Positions 1 through 8,597 are shown, counted from the first letter of the stretch. The stretch is 64,000 nucleotides of DNA from Yinghuangia soli (GCF_021502675.1 NZ_JAKFHA010000005.1:201596-265595), one strand, 5' to 3'. Made by a program: numbers and translations. Notes: generated by a model not told the origin, from the letters alone.

Positions 1-89
1 GCGCCGCCCTCGACCGCGGAGGCCAGCGACGGCAGGGTGTTCTCCCGCACCAGCAGCGGATCCCCGCGGTGCGCGATCTTGACGACCAT
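1..89 (-). CDS. glycerophosphodiester phosphodiesterase, N-terminal fragment
   Basis: Only the first 29 or so codons are in the window; the gene runs off the left edge. The start is ATG at 89-87. The fragment reads MVVKIAHRGDPLLVRENTLP, which matches the opening of GDPD enzymes: the HRG loop with a catalytic histidine, then the ENT motif whose glutamate binds the metal. Family members hydrolyse glycerophosphodiesters to glycerol-3-phosphate and an alcohol. No signal peptide precedes the motif, so a cytoplasmic form is likely. It diverges from the flavin-binding gene at 360. The rest of the domain cannot be seen. Confidence 0.8.
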   Translation of the reverse strand, partial: MVVKIAHRGDPLLVRENTLPSLASAVEGG

Positions 90-172
90 CGGACCTGCAC
101 CGGCCTTTCGTCGGTCCCTCCAGCGTCCGTCCATCTTGACCGACGAACCCTCACCCGGCTTGCAGGTCCGTC

Positions 173-221
173 GGGAGACCCGGGAGAGCCGGGGGAGCGG
201 GAGAGCCGGGAGAGCCGTGGG
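173..221. repeat. purine-rich imperfect tandem repeat
   Basis: About five imperfect copies of a CGGGAGAGC-like unit stand head to tail in the divergent spacer between the phosphodiesterase fragment and the gene at 360. I see no good sigma-70-like hexamers here. Function unknown; replication slippage is a simple explanation. Confidence 0.5.
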
Positions 222-359
222 AGGTCCGGGCGGGTGGCACGCCGGGTCCCTGTGGTGGCGTCCTCGGTCCCTCGTCCGCGGCCCGGGGGGCTCCTACCGT
301 CGGAAGTGCCAGACCTCGCGTCCGACCCTGCGGACGTGCCGAGCCCACGAGGAGACCCG

Positions 360-869
360 GTGCACGACACCCTCATGACCGCGGCGCAACCCGCCGCGGG
401 CCCCGACCGCATCAGCGCCGACGACCGGCTCTTCCTGCAACTGCGCGACAGCCTCTGCCTGGCCGCGGTCGACTACGCCGGCCGCCCCGAGATCGTGCAC
501 CGCGGCGGGCCGATCGGCTTCATCCGGGTGCTCGACCCGCACACGATCGCCGTCGCGGAGTTCGACGTGCCGGCCGAGGCCTCCGGATACGCCGGGCCCG
601 TCGCGCTGTTCCTGGCCGACTACACGCTCGGCACCGCGGTCACCGTGCACGGCCGGGCCCGGACCGTCCCGCTCGCCGCGGTGCCCGAACTCGTCGCGGT
701 GCTGCCCGGGAACGTCCGCGGCGCGGGGATGGGCGCGGAACGCGCACTCGTGGTCGCCGTCGACACACTCGTCCGCGAACGCCCCGTCAGCCTGCCGCTG
801 CTCTACTCGCGCGACGCCGTGCACACCGTGGTCAACCGGCTCCGCACCCGCGCGGCCGGGGCGGCCTGA
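360..869 (+). CDS. pyridoxamine 5'-phosphate oxidase-like flavin-binding protein
   Basis: 169 residues with a split-barrel, PNPOx-like pattern: a helical start (ISADDRLFLQLRDSLCLAAV), then alternating strands including GGPIGFIRVLDPHTIAVAEF and a closing VTVHGRARTV segment. Members bind FMN or F420 and reduce small substrates; the substrate here cannot be told. GTG at 360 is chosen because GAGGAG lies about six bases upstream. An in-frame ATG at 375 is the alternative and gives a protein five residues shorter. The gene stands alone, convergent with the SpoIIE phosphatase that ends at 894. Confidence 0.65.
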   Translation: MHDTLMTAAQPAAGPDRISADDRLFLQLRDSLCLAAVDYAGRPEIVHRGGPIGFIRVLDPHTIAVAEFDVPAEASGYAGPVALFLADYTLGTAVTVHGRARTVPLAAVPELVAVLPGNVRGAGMGAERALVVAVDTLVRERPVSLPLLYSRDAVHTVVNRLRTRAAGAA

Positions 870-893
870 GCCCGGCCACAGCAGCCGCCGCGG

Positions 894-2027
894 TCACGCA
901 TCGCCGGGCGGCCGGTGCGTGACCGCGACGATCGCGACGTCGTCGTCGAGGGTGTCGCCGGTCCACTGTGCGACCGCGGACAGCAGTGCGTCCGCGGCGG
1001 AGTCCGGGTCGGCGAACCGCCGGCCGGCAAGCGCCGCGGCCGGGTCCAGGAAGGTGCCCGCCGCGTCCCTGGCCTCGGTCACTCCGTCGGTGAACAGCAG
1101 CAGGGTGGCCCCGACCGGGAAGGAGTGCTGGTCCAAAGCCGCATCGTCCTGCGGCGGGACCGTCCGGCCCAGCAGCCGCCGAGGCAGCGTCAGCGGCAGT
1201 TCGTACGTGCCCGGTTCGAGGACCCGGACGCTGCCGTCCGGACCGACGAGGACCGGTCCCGGATGCCCCCGGTTGAGGATCCGCAGCTCGGCGGCGCCAT
1301 GCGGGATCTCCGCGAACACCGCCGTGGTGAACCCCTCGGCGGCATCGATGCCGCCCCGGCGCAGCCCCTCGCGGTCCAGCGACAGCTCGGTGCGGTGCAC
1401 TACGTGCGCGAAGTCGCCCACGTAATGCGCGGCCTCGCGGAACGCCCCGAGCAGCACGCTGACCGCCTCGATCGCTCCCAGCCCCTTGCCGCGCACGTCC
1501 GCGACCACCACGCGCACGCCGAACACGGTGTCCTCCACCGCGTACGCGTCCCCGCCGATCCGCGCCTCGCTGCGCGCCGCCCGGTAGCGCCCCGCACAGG
1601 CCAGGTTCCCGGCCCGGGCCGGCGGCGTGCGGACCACGCAGTCCTGCAGCAGCTCGGCGAGCGTGTGCAGCGAGGCCAGTTGCCGGGCGTCCCGGCTCCG
1701 CAGCCGGGCCAGCACGAGGCAGGTCACGCACACGACGAGCACGCCGATCAGGTCCACCACGCCGTGCCCGTGGAACTCGTCGCGGTCCTGCAGCGTCAGC
1801 GCCCCGGCGATGGCCGCGGTCGCGGCGACCAGCACACACGTCTGCCGGAACGGCAGCGTGCCGACCGCGATGGCCGGCGCCGCGGCCAGGAACGGTCCGG
1901 CCGTGTACTGCGGCGGCGTGCTCAGATCGAAGACCGCGGCGGCCGCGAGCAGCACCAGCAGGCCCGCCCAGACGCCGCCTACGGGCGCGCCGCGGCGCTG
2001 CGTCCCGGCCTGCGGGCGTTCCTGCAC
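894..2027 (-). CDS. membrane-anchored SpoIIE/PP2C-type serine phosphatase
   Basis: 377 residues. The N-terminal third has about four hydrophobic segments, ending in LIGVLVVCVTCLVLARLRSR, followed by a short helical linker. The rest is a SpoIIE-type PP2C domain with its metal-binding signatures intact: IGGDAY, VADVRGKGLG, LLLFTDGVTEARD and LDDDVAIV. It is therefore predicted to dephosphorylate a protein at the inner face of the membrane, classically an anti-anti-sigma factor. The start is GTG at 2027 with GGAGGT three bases upstream, rather close. It resembles the phosphatase at 54245 in layout. No STAS or anti-sigma gene is adjacent, so the partner is unknown. Confidence 0.85.
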   Translation of the reverse strand: MQERPQAGTQRRGAPVGGVWAGLLVLLAAAAVFDLSTPPQYTAGPFLAAAPAIAVGTLPFRQTCVLVAATAAIAGALTLQDRDEFHGHGVVDLIGVLVVCVTCLVLARLRSRDARQLASLHTLAELLQDCVVRTPPARAGNLACAGRYRAARSEARIGGDAYAVEDTVFGVRVVVADVRGKGLGAIEAVSVLLGAFREAAHYVGDFAHVVHRTELSLDREGLRRGGIDAAEGFTTAVFAEIPHGAAELRILNRGHPGPVLVGPDGSVRVLEPGTYELPLTLPRRLLGRTVPPQDDAALDQHSFPVGATLLLFTDGVTEARDAAGTFLDPAAALAGRRFADPDSAADALLSAVAQWTGDTLDDDVAIVAVTHRPPGDA

Positions 2028-2161
2028 GGCACCTCCGGTCCCGGGCCCGCGGCCGCCGGCGGCCGGGCCCGGGGGTGCGGATGCCCGCCGCGCGCCGCGA
2101 GTATGGCGCGCGGACCGAACTTCCGTCCCGGATTGGGCCGTCCGGGGTACCGCGGCGCCGG

Positions 2162-2722
2162 TCAGGCCGGCACGAACCGGTCCTCCCACACGCCCGACTC
2201 GAACTCCGTGCTGCCGACGCGCCGCCACACCGTCTTGCGGACCGTGTCCGGGAAGACCCGCAGCCCCGCGCCGATGGTCACCGGGAACACCATCAGCCGC
2301 AGTTCGTCCACCAAGTCCGCGTCCAGCAGCGCCTGCACCAGCGTGTGGCTGCCGTTGACCAGGATCGGACCGCCGTCCTCGGCCTTCAGGGCGGCGACCG
2401 CCTTGGCGGCGTCGCCGCCGACCACCTCGGTGTTGTTCCATTCCGGATCGGCCAGCGTGTTCGACACCACGACCTTGCGCATCGCGTTCATGGTGTCCGC
2501 GAACTCGCCCTCGTACGTCGGCCAGGCGCCCGCGAACGACTCGTACGTGACCCGGCCGAGCAGCAGGATGTCCGCCTCCTGCACTTCCCGGAACTTGTGG
2601 CCGATCTGCTCGTCGCCCTGGTAGTCGAACACCCAGCCGGTGTGCGGATGGGACGGCTCGCCGCCCGGCGCCTCCATCACCCCGTCGAGAGTGACCATCT
2701 CCGCCACGATGAGCTTCCTCAT
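2162..2722 (-). CDS. dihydrofolate reductase family protein (RibD C-terminal fold)
   Basis: 186 residues, a full-length single RibD-C/DHFR-like domain. It opens with MRKLIVAEMVTLDGVMEAPG, the usual start of this family, and has LLGRVTYESFAGAWP and the nucleotide-loop region GGPILVNGSHTLVQALLDADLVDELRLMV in the expected order (cited here only by its ends). Relatives are NADPH-dependent reductases of unknown physiological substrate and should not be taken as the folate enzyme. The ATG overlaps the stop of the upstream EamA gene as ATGA, and AAGGAGA precedes it, so the two are probably co-translated. Confidence 0.85.
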   Translation of the reverse strand: MRKLIVAEMVTLDGVMEAPGGEPSHPHTGWVFDYQGDEQIGHKFREVQEADILLLGRVTYESFAGAWPTYEGEFADTMNAMRKVVVSNTLADPEWNNTEVVGGDAAKAVAALKAEDGGPILVNGSHTLVQALLDADLVDELRLMVFPVTIGAGLRVFPDTVRKTVWRRVGSTEFESGVWEDRFVPA

Positions 2723-3764
2723 GCCGGCTCTCCTTGCCGCTCGCGGGCCCCCGGGTCTCCGGCCGTCCGCACGTCGCGGCGGGGCCGCGCCCGGGGCTCC
2801 CCGTCAAGAAGACCCGCGCCGGGCGCCGAACTCATCGCTGCCACGCCGACGGATTCCGGACGGTCCGCCGCGGCCGCCTTCGGCCCGGCCCGGTGCCGGC
2901 GCTCGATCGCCTGTCCCCAGTAGGTGCCCGCGACCACCGTCGCGGCCCCGAGCCCGGTCACCGCGGTCAGCGCCTCGCCGCCCACACCCGCGCCGACCGC
3001 CACCGCCCAGACCGGCTCGGTGCCGAGCAGCAGCGTGGCCCGGCTCGCCGATGTGCGCTGCACCGCCCAGGTCTGCGCCAGGAACGCGAACACGCTGCAG
3101 AACAGCGCCAGATAGACCAGCTGCGCCCACGTACCCGCCCCGGCATCGCCGAGCGGGGCGCGATGCTGCCGCCCGCCGGGACCAGGAACAGCACCGTGCC
3201 GACCAGCGTCTGCACGGTAGTCAGCTGCATCGGCCGCAGTGCGCGGCCGGCCGTCAACCGCCCGACCAGCGCCACGTGCACGGCGCGTATCCCGGCCGCG
3301 GCCAGCATCAGCAGGTCGCCGAGGCGCGGCGCATGCAGCCCGCCGCCCGACATGAGCAGGCCGACGCCGATCACGCACACGCCCGCGGCGGCGAAGAACG
3401 TCCCGGGCAGGCGGCCGTTCGCCCCGGTCCGGTCGAGCAGCGGGGTCAGCACGATGGTCAGGCTGATGATGAGCGCGGCGTTCGCGGCACTGGTGTGCGC
3501 GACCCCGTACGTCTCGACCACCAGGACCGCGGCCTGGGTCAGGCCGAGGAGACCGCCGACCTTGAACTCGGCCCGGGATATCCGGGCCGGCCCGCGCCAC
3601 ACCGCGAGCAGCGCGAGGCACGCCGCCGCCGAGATGGCGAAGCGCGCGAACAGGACGACCAGGACCGGGGTGGCGGACGCGGCGGTCTTCGCGGCGAGGT
3701 AGCTGGAACCCCAGACGATCGCCACGAGCAGCAGGATGACGTCGATACGACGAGCGGCAGGCAC
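2719..3764 (-). pseudogene. EamA/DMT-family exporter broken by a single frameshift
   Basis: Two reading frames together give one complete ten-helix EamA drug/metabolite transporter. The N-terminal part starts at GTG 3764 (VPAARRIDVILLLVAIVWG) and stays in frame to about the G4 run at 3155-3158 (CCCC on the coding strand). The C-terminal part (TWAQLVYLALFCSVFAFLAQ onward) continues in another frame to the stop at 2719. One extra C in that run would restore one continuous protein. The break may be a sequencing error in a homopolymer or a true mutation. The divergent LysR regulator is a classic EamA partner. Residues after the last helix form a long basic tail of uncertain reality. Confidence 0.75.
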
Positions 3765-3811
3765 GCGCCCAACCGTGCCGCACCGGCGATCATGTAGCCC
3801 AGTATCAAGTT

Positions 3812-3828
3812 CTCAAAGGACCTTTAAG
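3812..3828. promoter_or_regulatory. putative LysR operator
   Basis: CTCAAAGG-A-CCTTTAAG is a 17-bp near-palindrome with one mismatch, in the AT-richer gap between the divergent EamA and LysR genes. A further half-site-like CTTCAAG lies at 3834-3840. This is the normal place for autoregulation and control of the divergent target. Inferred from position and symmetry. Confidence 0.5.
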
Positions 3829-3858
3829 CAGCCCTTCAAGATCACCGTATGATGCGGC

Positions 3859-4764
3859 ATGGACGAAAGGCAGCTCCGCATCCTCCGCGAGCTCGGCGAA
3901 CTGGGCAGCGTCACCGCGGTCGCCGACGCGCTGCTGGTGACGCCGTCCGCGATCTCGCAGCAACTGCGGCTCCTGCAGCGCTCGATCAGCGTCCCGCTCA
4001 CCGAGCGCGAAGGCCGCCGCCTGGTGCTCACCGCCGCGGGCCGGGTGCTGGCCGACGCCGCGATCGACGTCGAGAACGCGCTGGCCCGGGCCCGGCACGC
4101 GGTCGACGACCACCTCGGGCGCCCGGACGGCACGGTCTCGGTCGCCGCCTTCACCAGCGCGGGCGCGGCGTTCTTCCCCTTCCTGGCCCGCGCCTGCGCG
4201 GCTCCGGGCAGCCCGCAGGTCGCCTTCGCCGACGAGGACGTCGCCCGGCACCGCTTCCCGCCGCTCACCCGCGAGTACGACGTGGTCATCGCGCACCGCC
4301 TGGAGCACGCCCCGGACTGGCCGCGGACCGTCAACGCGACCACGCTGCTGCGCGAGCCCCTCGACGTCGCCGTCCCGGCCGGTCACCCGCTGGCCGCCAA
4401 GGCCCGCCTCACCGCGCACGACGTGGCCGACCTGCCGTGGATCACCGTGCACGACGACTTCCCGCTGATGGCCACCATCGAAGCCGTCGCCGCGGCCGCC
4501 AACCGCCAGTTGGACATCCGGCACCGCATCAACGAGTTCACCGTGGTCGCCGAGGTCGTCGCGGCCGGCGGCGGCGTCGCCCTGATGCCGCGCTGGACCG
4601 CGCTCCCGCACCCGGGCGTGGTGCTGCGGCCGCTGTCCGGCGTCCGGGCCGTGCGGCACATCGACGCGCTGCACCGACCTGAGCGCAGCGCCCGCCGGGC
4701 GGTCCGCACGGTCCTGGCCGAACTCCGGAGCGCGGCCGCGGAGATACGCGCCCGCATCGAGTAG
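3859..4764 (+). CDS. LysR-family transcriptional regulator
   Basis: 301 residues, the standard LysR length. Residues 1-60 form the winged helix (MDERQLRILRELGELGSVTA, then VTPSAISQQLRLLQR); residues 90-290 form the effector-binding domain, ending in a hydrophobic region VAAGGGVALMPRW typical of the second subdomain. It is divergent from the EamA exporter, 94 bp away, so it probably controls that exporter in response to a substrate. The start is ATG at 3859; no strong Shine-Dalgarno sequence is visible. Some features (compact N-terminus, many alanines) fit ArgP/IciA-like or generic actinobacterial LysR proteins; the ligand is unknown. Confidence 0.9.
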   Translation: MDERQLRILRELGELGSVTAVADALLVTPSAISQQLRLLQRSISVPLTEREGRRLVLTAAGRVLADAAIDVENALARARHAVDDHLGRPDGTVSVAAFTSAGAAFFPFLARACAAPGSPQVAFADEDVARHRFPPLTREYDVVIAHRLEHAPDWPRTVNATTLLREPLDVAVPAGHPLAAKARLTAHDVADLPWITVHDDFPLMATIEAVAAAANRQLDIRHRINEFTVVAEVVAAGGGVALMPRWTALPHPGVVLRPLSGVRAVRHIDALHRPERSARRAVRTVLAELRSAAAEIRARIE

Positions 4765-4821
4765 CGACCACCCCGGCCTGCCCGGCCTGCCCGGCCTGCC
4801 TGCCTGCGGGCGGAGCCGCCG

Positions 4822-5166
4822 CTACTGCTGCGCGAGGAACCCCGCAAGGTTGTCGCGGCTGCGGTTCAGGTCGCCGATGCGCTCGTCCGCGGCCGCGAGC
4901 TCCCGGTCCAGGATGGCCCGCACGTCCACGCACCACTCGAACTCCGGCAACTCGCCGTGCACACAGGGCAGTACCGCGCGGATCACCTCGGTGGACAGCC
5001 CCGCCTCCAGCAGCGCGCGCACCTGCCGCACGGTCACCACCGCGTCCGCGTCGTACTCGCGGTAGCCGTTCGTGCCGCGGCGCGGCACCAGCAGGCCCTG
5101 CTCCTCGTAATAGCGCAGCAGCCGCGCACCCACTCCGGTACGCCGCGACAACTCTCCGATCAGCAT
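4822..5166 (-). CDS. MerR-family transcriptional regulator
   Basis: About 114 residues: the N-terminal MerR winged helix (MLIGELSRRTGVGARLLRYY, followed by EEQGLLVPRRG) and the dimerisation coiled coil ending in LNRSRDNLAGFLAQQ. It has no separate ligand domain, so it is a short MerR of the kind often paired with quinone or flavin reductases. Two cysteines (LPCV and EWCV) could be redox or metal ligands, but this is inference. ATG at 5166 is chosen because MLIGEL is the canonical opening. It diverges from the flavoreductase at 5283, with a MerR-type operator between them. Confidence 0.85.
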   Translation of the reverse strand: MLIGELSRRTGVGARLLRYYEEQGLLVPRRGTNGYREYDADAVVTVRQVRALLEAGLSTEVIRAVLPCVHGELPEFEWCVDVRAILDRELAAADERIGDLNRSRDNLAGFLAQQ

Positions 5167-5194
5167 CCGTCCCGTCCCGTCGTCCTCGAGCCGC

Positions 5195-5226
5195 TTGACC
5201 TTCCCACCGATGTGAAGCCATAGCGT
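5195..5226 (+). promoter_or_regulatory. MerR-type promoter/operator for the flavoreductase gene
   Basis: A -35 box TTGACC (5195-5200) is followed by an over-long spacer of about 19 bp and a poor -10 near ATAGCG. Within the spacer is the dyad CTTCCCA-CCGA-TGTGAAG (5200-5217), with one mismatch. An over-long spacer carrying a dyad is the hallmark of MerR-activated promoters. It reads toward the gene at 5283. Confidence 0.65.
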
Positions 5227-5282
5227 CGCGACGCGGGCGGGCATTCCGCCCCGCACCGCATTCCGAGCCTGGGAGCGACGCC

Positions 5283-5927
5283 ATGGCATCCACCGACTCC
5301 TCCGACTTTTCCGTCTCCTCCGTCTCCTCCGCGTCCGCGCGCTCGTTCCTCTTCGTCCTCGGCAGCTCGCGCCCGGACGGCAACACCGAGGCCCTCGCCC
5401 GCGCCGCCGCGGAAAACCTGCCCGCGGACAGCACGCAGCGCTGGGTGGACCTGGCGAAGCTCCCGCTGCCCGACTTCCAGGACGGCCGGCACGAGACCGG
5501 CGAATGGCCGGTCTCGGACAGTGAGGCCCTCCTCCAGGAGGCCACGATGGCGGCCACCGACGTCGTGCTCGCCTCGCCGCTCTACTGGTACAGCCTGTCC
5601 GCGCAGACCAAGCGCTACCTCGACTACTGGTCGGGGTGGCTCGGCGCTCCGGGCCTGGACTTCAAGGAGCACATGGCGGGCCGCACACTGTGGGCGGTAT
5701 CCGTCATGTCGGCCGACGACGAGGCCGTCGCGGACGGCATGGTCACCACCCTCAACAACACGGCCGCGTACATGGGCATGCGCTTCGGCGGCGTGCTGTT
5801 CGGCAACGGTTCGCGGCCGGGGCAGGTGCAGAACGACCTCCGGGCCCTGGAGCGGGCCGAGACCTTCTTCCGCGGGGCGGCCCCGCTCGCCCGGTTCCCC
5901 CGGGAGAGCGTCGGCGCCGCGCGGTAA
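5283..5927 (+). CDS. NADPH-dependent FMN reductase / flavodoxin-like oxidoreductase
   Basis: 214 residues. After a serine-rich 20-residue lead, the flavodoxin-like fold begins at ARSFLFVLGSSRPDGNTEAL, where SSRPDGNT is the FMN-phosphate loop. ASPLYWYSLSAQTKRYLDYW is the second flavin-binding loop typical of NAD(P)H-dependent FMN or quinone reductases. The likely role is two-electron reduction of quinones or other electrophiles in the cytoplasm. Regulation by the divergent MerR protein is suggested by the operator at 5195-5226. The Ser-rich N-terminus is unusual; no downstream start is better supported. Confidence 0.85.
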   Translation: MASTDSSDFSVSSVSSASARSFLFVLGSSRPDGNTEALARAAAENLPADSTQRWVDLAKLPLPDFQDGRHETGEWPVSDSEALLQEATMAATDVVLASPLYWYSLSAQTKRYLDYWSGWLGAPGLDFKEHMAGRTLWAVSVMSADDEAVADGMVTTLNNTAAYMGMRFGGVLFGNGSRPGQVQNDLRALERAETFFRGAAPLARFPRESVGAAR

Positions 5928-6025
5928 GGCGACCCCGGGAGGACGCGCGTCGGCGTGCCGGATTCGCGGCACGTCGGCGGCGTCCGATAGGCATGGGTCT
6001 TCCCCGACTCCCCGGAGGCCCGCCC

Positions 6026-6679
6026 ATGCCCGTCCCCGTCCCGCGCGACCTGGCCCAACTGCCCTTCGCCCACCGGATGGAGCCGTTCGACGGCGGCCTC
6101 TACCGGGACGACACGTACGAGAACGTGCACTTCGAGGGCAGCAGCCTGGACGACGAGGACGGCGGCGGCAGCCGGTTCACCGAGTGCGCCTTCTCGGACG
6201 TGGCCGTCACCGGCGGCCGCTTCCGCCGCGCCCGCTTCGACGACGTCTGGTTCGACACGGTCCGCCTGGTCGGCACCGACCTGGCGGAGAGTAACTGGCT
6301 GGACGCCGAAGTCTCCGCGGGCCTCCTGGCCGGCCTGCAACTGCACGGCGTGCAGATGCGGCGCGTGGTCTTCCACAACTGCAAGTTCGACTCGGTCAAC
6401 CTGCGCACCGCCGCGCTGCGCGACGTCGCCTTCGTCAACTGCCTGCTCCGCGACGTCGACCTGGCCGGCGCCACGCTGACCGGCGTCAGCTTCCCCGGCA
6501 GCAACCTCGACGGCATCCAGCTCGACAAGGCCACCCTGGCCAAGACCGACCTGCGCGACGCCACCGGCCTGCGCATCACCTCGGGCCTGACCGCACTCCG
6601 CGGCGCCACCATCAACCACCTGCAACTGATGGACCTGGCCCCGGCATTCGCCCAGGCCCTGGGGGTCACCGTGTCCTGA
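6026..6679 (+). CDS. pentapeptide-repeat protein
   Basis: 217 residues. From about residue 40 the chain consists of five-residue turns with hydrophobic centres (for example FTECAFSDVAVTGGRFRRAR and LRDVDLAGATLTGVSFPGSN), which fold as a right-handed quadrilateral beta-helix. Some members mimic DNA and protect gyrase (Qnr, MfpA), but most have no known role, and the repeats here do not identify a target. The start is ATG at 6026 with GGAGG eight bases upstream; an in-frame ATG at 5993 is less likely. A hairpin at 6696 closes the unit. Confidence 0.8.
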   Translation: MPVPVPRDLAQLPFAHRMEPFDGGLYRDDTYENVHFEGSSLDDEDGGGSRFTECAFSDVAVTGGRFRRARFDDVWFDTVRLVGTDLAESNWLDAEVSAGLLAGLQLHGVQMRRVVFHNCKFDSVNLRTAALRDVAFVNCLLRDVDLAGATLTGVSFPGSNLDGIQLDKATLAKTDLRDATGLRITSGLTALRGATINHLQLMDLAPAFAQALGVTVS

Positions 6680-6695
6680 CGCCCCGGGCGGAGGG

Positions 6696-6717
6696 TGTTT
6701 CGGCCAGGGCCGAAACA
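6696..6717. terminator. hairpin after the pentapeptide gene
   Basis: TGTTTCGGCC and GGCCGAAACA form a ten-base inverted repeat with almost no loop, 17 bases after the stop codon at 6679. There is no U tract, as is usual in high-GC actinomycetes. Confidence 0.6.
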
Positions 6718-6910
6718 GCGTGACGGCGCGGGCACCCCGGCAGATCATGGACGCACCACCCCACGGTGGCCCGTGCAGCGGCGGCTCTGGGACGTGCCCG
6801 CCGACGGGGCCTGCGCGGGCGTGCGCGGGGCCGGCGCTCGGCAGTGGCGCCGGCCCCGCACTCCGTGCCGATAGGGTCGGCACCCCTCACCACGTGATCT
6901 TGGAGGCCCG

Positions 6911-7666
6911 GTGCGCCGTCGCGCGACGTCTACCGCGCGGCCGGCAGCAGTGCTGCTGGCCGCAATCGCGTTGGCCGGCACGGCATGTTCCGGCGACGAC
7001 GGCACCTCGGCAGCGGGGCGTGCCGCCGACGCGACCACGTCCGGCGCCGCTTCGGCAGCGCCCGGCCCGGGGAACGCGCCAGGCCCCGGCAGCACCGCGC
7101 CCAGCCCGTCCGCCCCGGCCTCCCCGCGCGAACTCGTCTTCGGCACCGCCGTGCCGACCGGACCCAGGATCAAGGTGTCGGTCACGGACGAGCGGACCTG
7201 GCCGCAGGCCTGCGACCTGCTCACCGACGCCGAGCTGAAGGCCATCGTCCCGTGGGGCGGCCCGGTCGAACGCAGCCCGCTGGGCCCGGTCCAGCCCAAG
7301 CAAGCACCGCAGAACCTGCGCTACGTCTACTGCAACTACGCCTTCCACAACATCGAAGGCAGCACCGACGTGACCTCCAGCGTGGAGATCAAGCAGGACC
7401 TGTTCACCGACCAGGTCGGCACGTACTACACCCGCAACAAGACCTCCGCCGCCAAGCGCGACGGCTTCGAGGACTACGGCACCCGCCTCGGCATGCCCTG
7501 CTACCGCACGGGCGCCGAGATCGTCTGCCAAGGCAGGTACTCGCTGGTCTCCGCCAGCGGCCGCAGCCCCTTGGTCCCAGGCGACACCACGCAGGCGAAG
7601 CTGGCGTACTGGTGCGACAAGGTCATCGTCCAGGTCGTCCGCCAGCTGGCCGCCAAGCTCGGCTGA
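6911..7666 (+). CDS. secreted lipoprotein of unknown function (DUF3558-like)
   Basis: 251 residues. A basic N-terminus and hydrophobic core lead to the lipobox LAGTAC with Cys26 as the acylated residue. A Pro/Ser/Ala/Gly-rich linker to about residue 72 follows, and then a globular domain with four cysteines (ACDLL, VYCNY, MPCYR and IVCQG). The spacing and the phrase CDLLTDAELKAIVPWG resemble actinobacterial DUF3558 lipoproteins, whose role is unknown. GTG at 6911 has GGAGG a few bases upstream. The gene stands alone and is convergent with the PEP-mutase-like gene. Confidence 0.75.
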   Translation: MRRRATSTARPAAVLLAAIALAGTACSGDDGTSAAGRAADATTSGAASAAPGPGNAPGPGSTAPSPSAPASPRELVFGTAVPTGPRIKVSVTDERTWPQACDLLTDAELKAIVPWGGPVERSPLGPVQPKQAPQNLRYVYCNYAFHNIEGSTDVTSSVEIKQDLFTDQVGTYYTRNKTSAAKRDGFEDYGTRLGMPCYRTGAEIVCQGRYSLVSASGRSPLVPGDTTQAKLAYWCDKVIVQVVRQLAAKLG

Positions 7667-7702
7667 CCCGCCGACGGCCTACCCGACGTCCTACCCGACG
7701 CC

Positions 7703-8512
7703 CTACTCGGGCAGCAGGTCGTTGACCTCCGGGTACGCGAGCGCATCCTCGAGCGATGCGTAAGTCCCCTCGGAGTACAGCTCCTTGGCCGCGCGCCGAG
7801 CGGCGGCGTACGCGGCCTGCGCCACGCCCGAACCGAGGCTGACGCGCGCCACCCCGAGCGCGCCGAGTTCGCCGACCGGCGGGGTCCCGGGCCCGGCCAT
7901 GACGTTCAGCGGCACGGAGATCTCGGCGGCCAGCGCCGCGATCGTCGTGCTGTCGGCCACCCCGGGCACGAAGATGCCGTCCGCGCCTGCGTCCACGTAC
8001 ATGCGGGCCCGCTTCAGCGTCTCGGGCAGCCGCGTCTCCGGCTCCCCGAGCCCGAACAGGAACGTGTCGATCCGCGCGTTGACGAACAACTCCGCCCCGG
8101 CGCGCTCCACCGCCCGCCGCGCCGCCTCGATGCGGGACGCCAACTCGGCCGGGGGACGGGCCGCGTCCTCGATGTTGATGCCCACCGCGCCGGCCGCGAC
8201 CACCCCGGCCACGGTCTCCGCGACCGCGTCCGGACCGTCCCCGAAGCCGCCCTCGATGTCCGCGGTCACCGGGACCGCCACCGCCGCGGCGATCCGCGCG
8301 ATCAGGTCCAGCGCCCGGTCCCGGGCCAGCCGGTCCCCGTCCCGCGACCCGAGCGACCAGGCCACCCCGGCCGAGGTCGTCGCGATCGCGGCGGCCCCGG
8401 CGGCCTCGATCACCACGGCACTGCCGACATCCCAGGCATTGGCGAGCGCCAGCGGAGCGGACGGCGTGTGCAGCGAACGGAAGAGCCGAGCCTTCTCGGC
8501 GTGCGTCGTCAT
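7703..8512 (-). CDS. isocitrate lyase/PEP mutase superfamily protein
   Basis: 269 residues forming a TIM barrel of the ICL/PEPM superfamily: SAGVAWSLG, the metal-binding region VTADIEGGFGDGPDAVAETV, INIEDAA, and NARIDTFLFG. It lacks the KKCGH loop that defines isocitrate lyase, so it is more likely an oxaloacetate decarboxylase-like, PEP-mutase-like or carboxy-PEP-mutase-like enzyme acting on a small 2-oxo acid. ATG at 8512 begins MTTHAEKARLF; the spacing to the short GAAGG upstream is tight. The TesB gene lies upstream on the same strand, 85 bp away. Confidence 0.8.
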   Translation of the reverse strand: MTTHAEKARLFRSLHTPSAPLALANAWDVGSAVVIEAAGAAAIATTSAGVAWSLGSRDGDRLARDRALDLIARIAAAVAVPVTADIEGGFGDGPDAVAETVAGVVAAGAVGINIEDAARPPAELASRIEAARRAVERAGAELFVNARIDTFLFGLGEPETRLPETLKRARMYVDAGADGIFVPGVADSTTIAALAAEISVPLNVMAGPGTPPVGELGALGVARVSLGSGVAQAAYAAARRAAKELYSEGTYASLEDALAYPEVNDLLPE

Positions 8513-8597
8513 GCCTTCATTCGACCAGCAGCCGGCGGCGCGGCCTGGCGGAAATCGGACGTTGTCAGTACCGGGCCGGGATCCGTCCGGCACCGGG

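Noticed and set aside
919-2624. Long plus-strand open frame opposite the SpoIIE and DHFR-like genes
   Set aside because: Arg/Gln/Pro-rich, no family likeness, no Shine-Dalgarno; a usual by-product of high third-position GC in the real minus-strand genes.
5993-6025. Earlier start for the pentapeptide-repeat protein
   Set aside because: GGAGG at 6014 fits the ATG at 6026 and would lie inside the extended frame.
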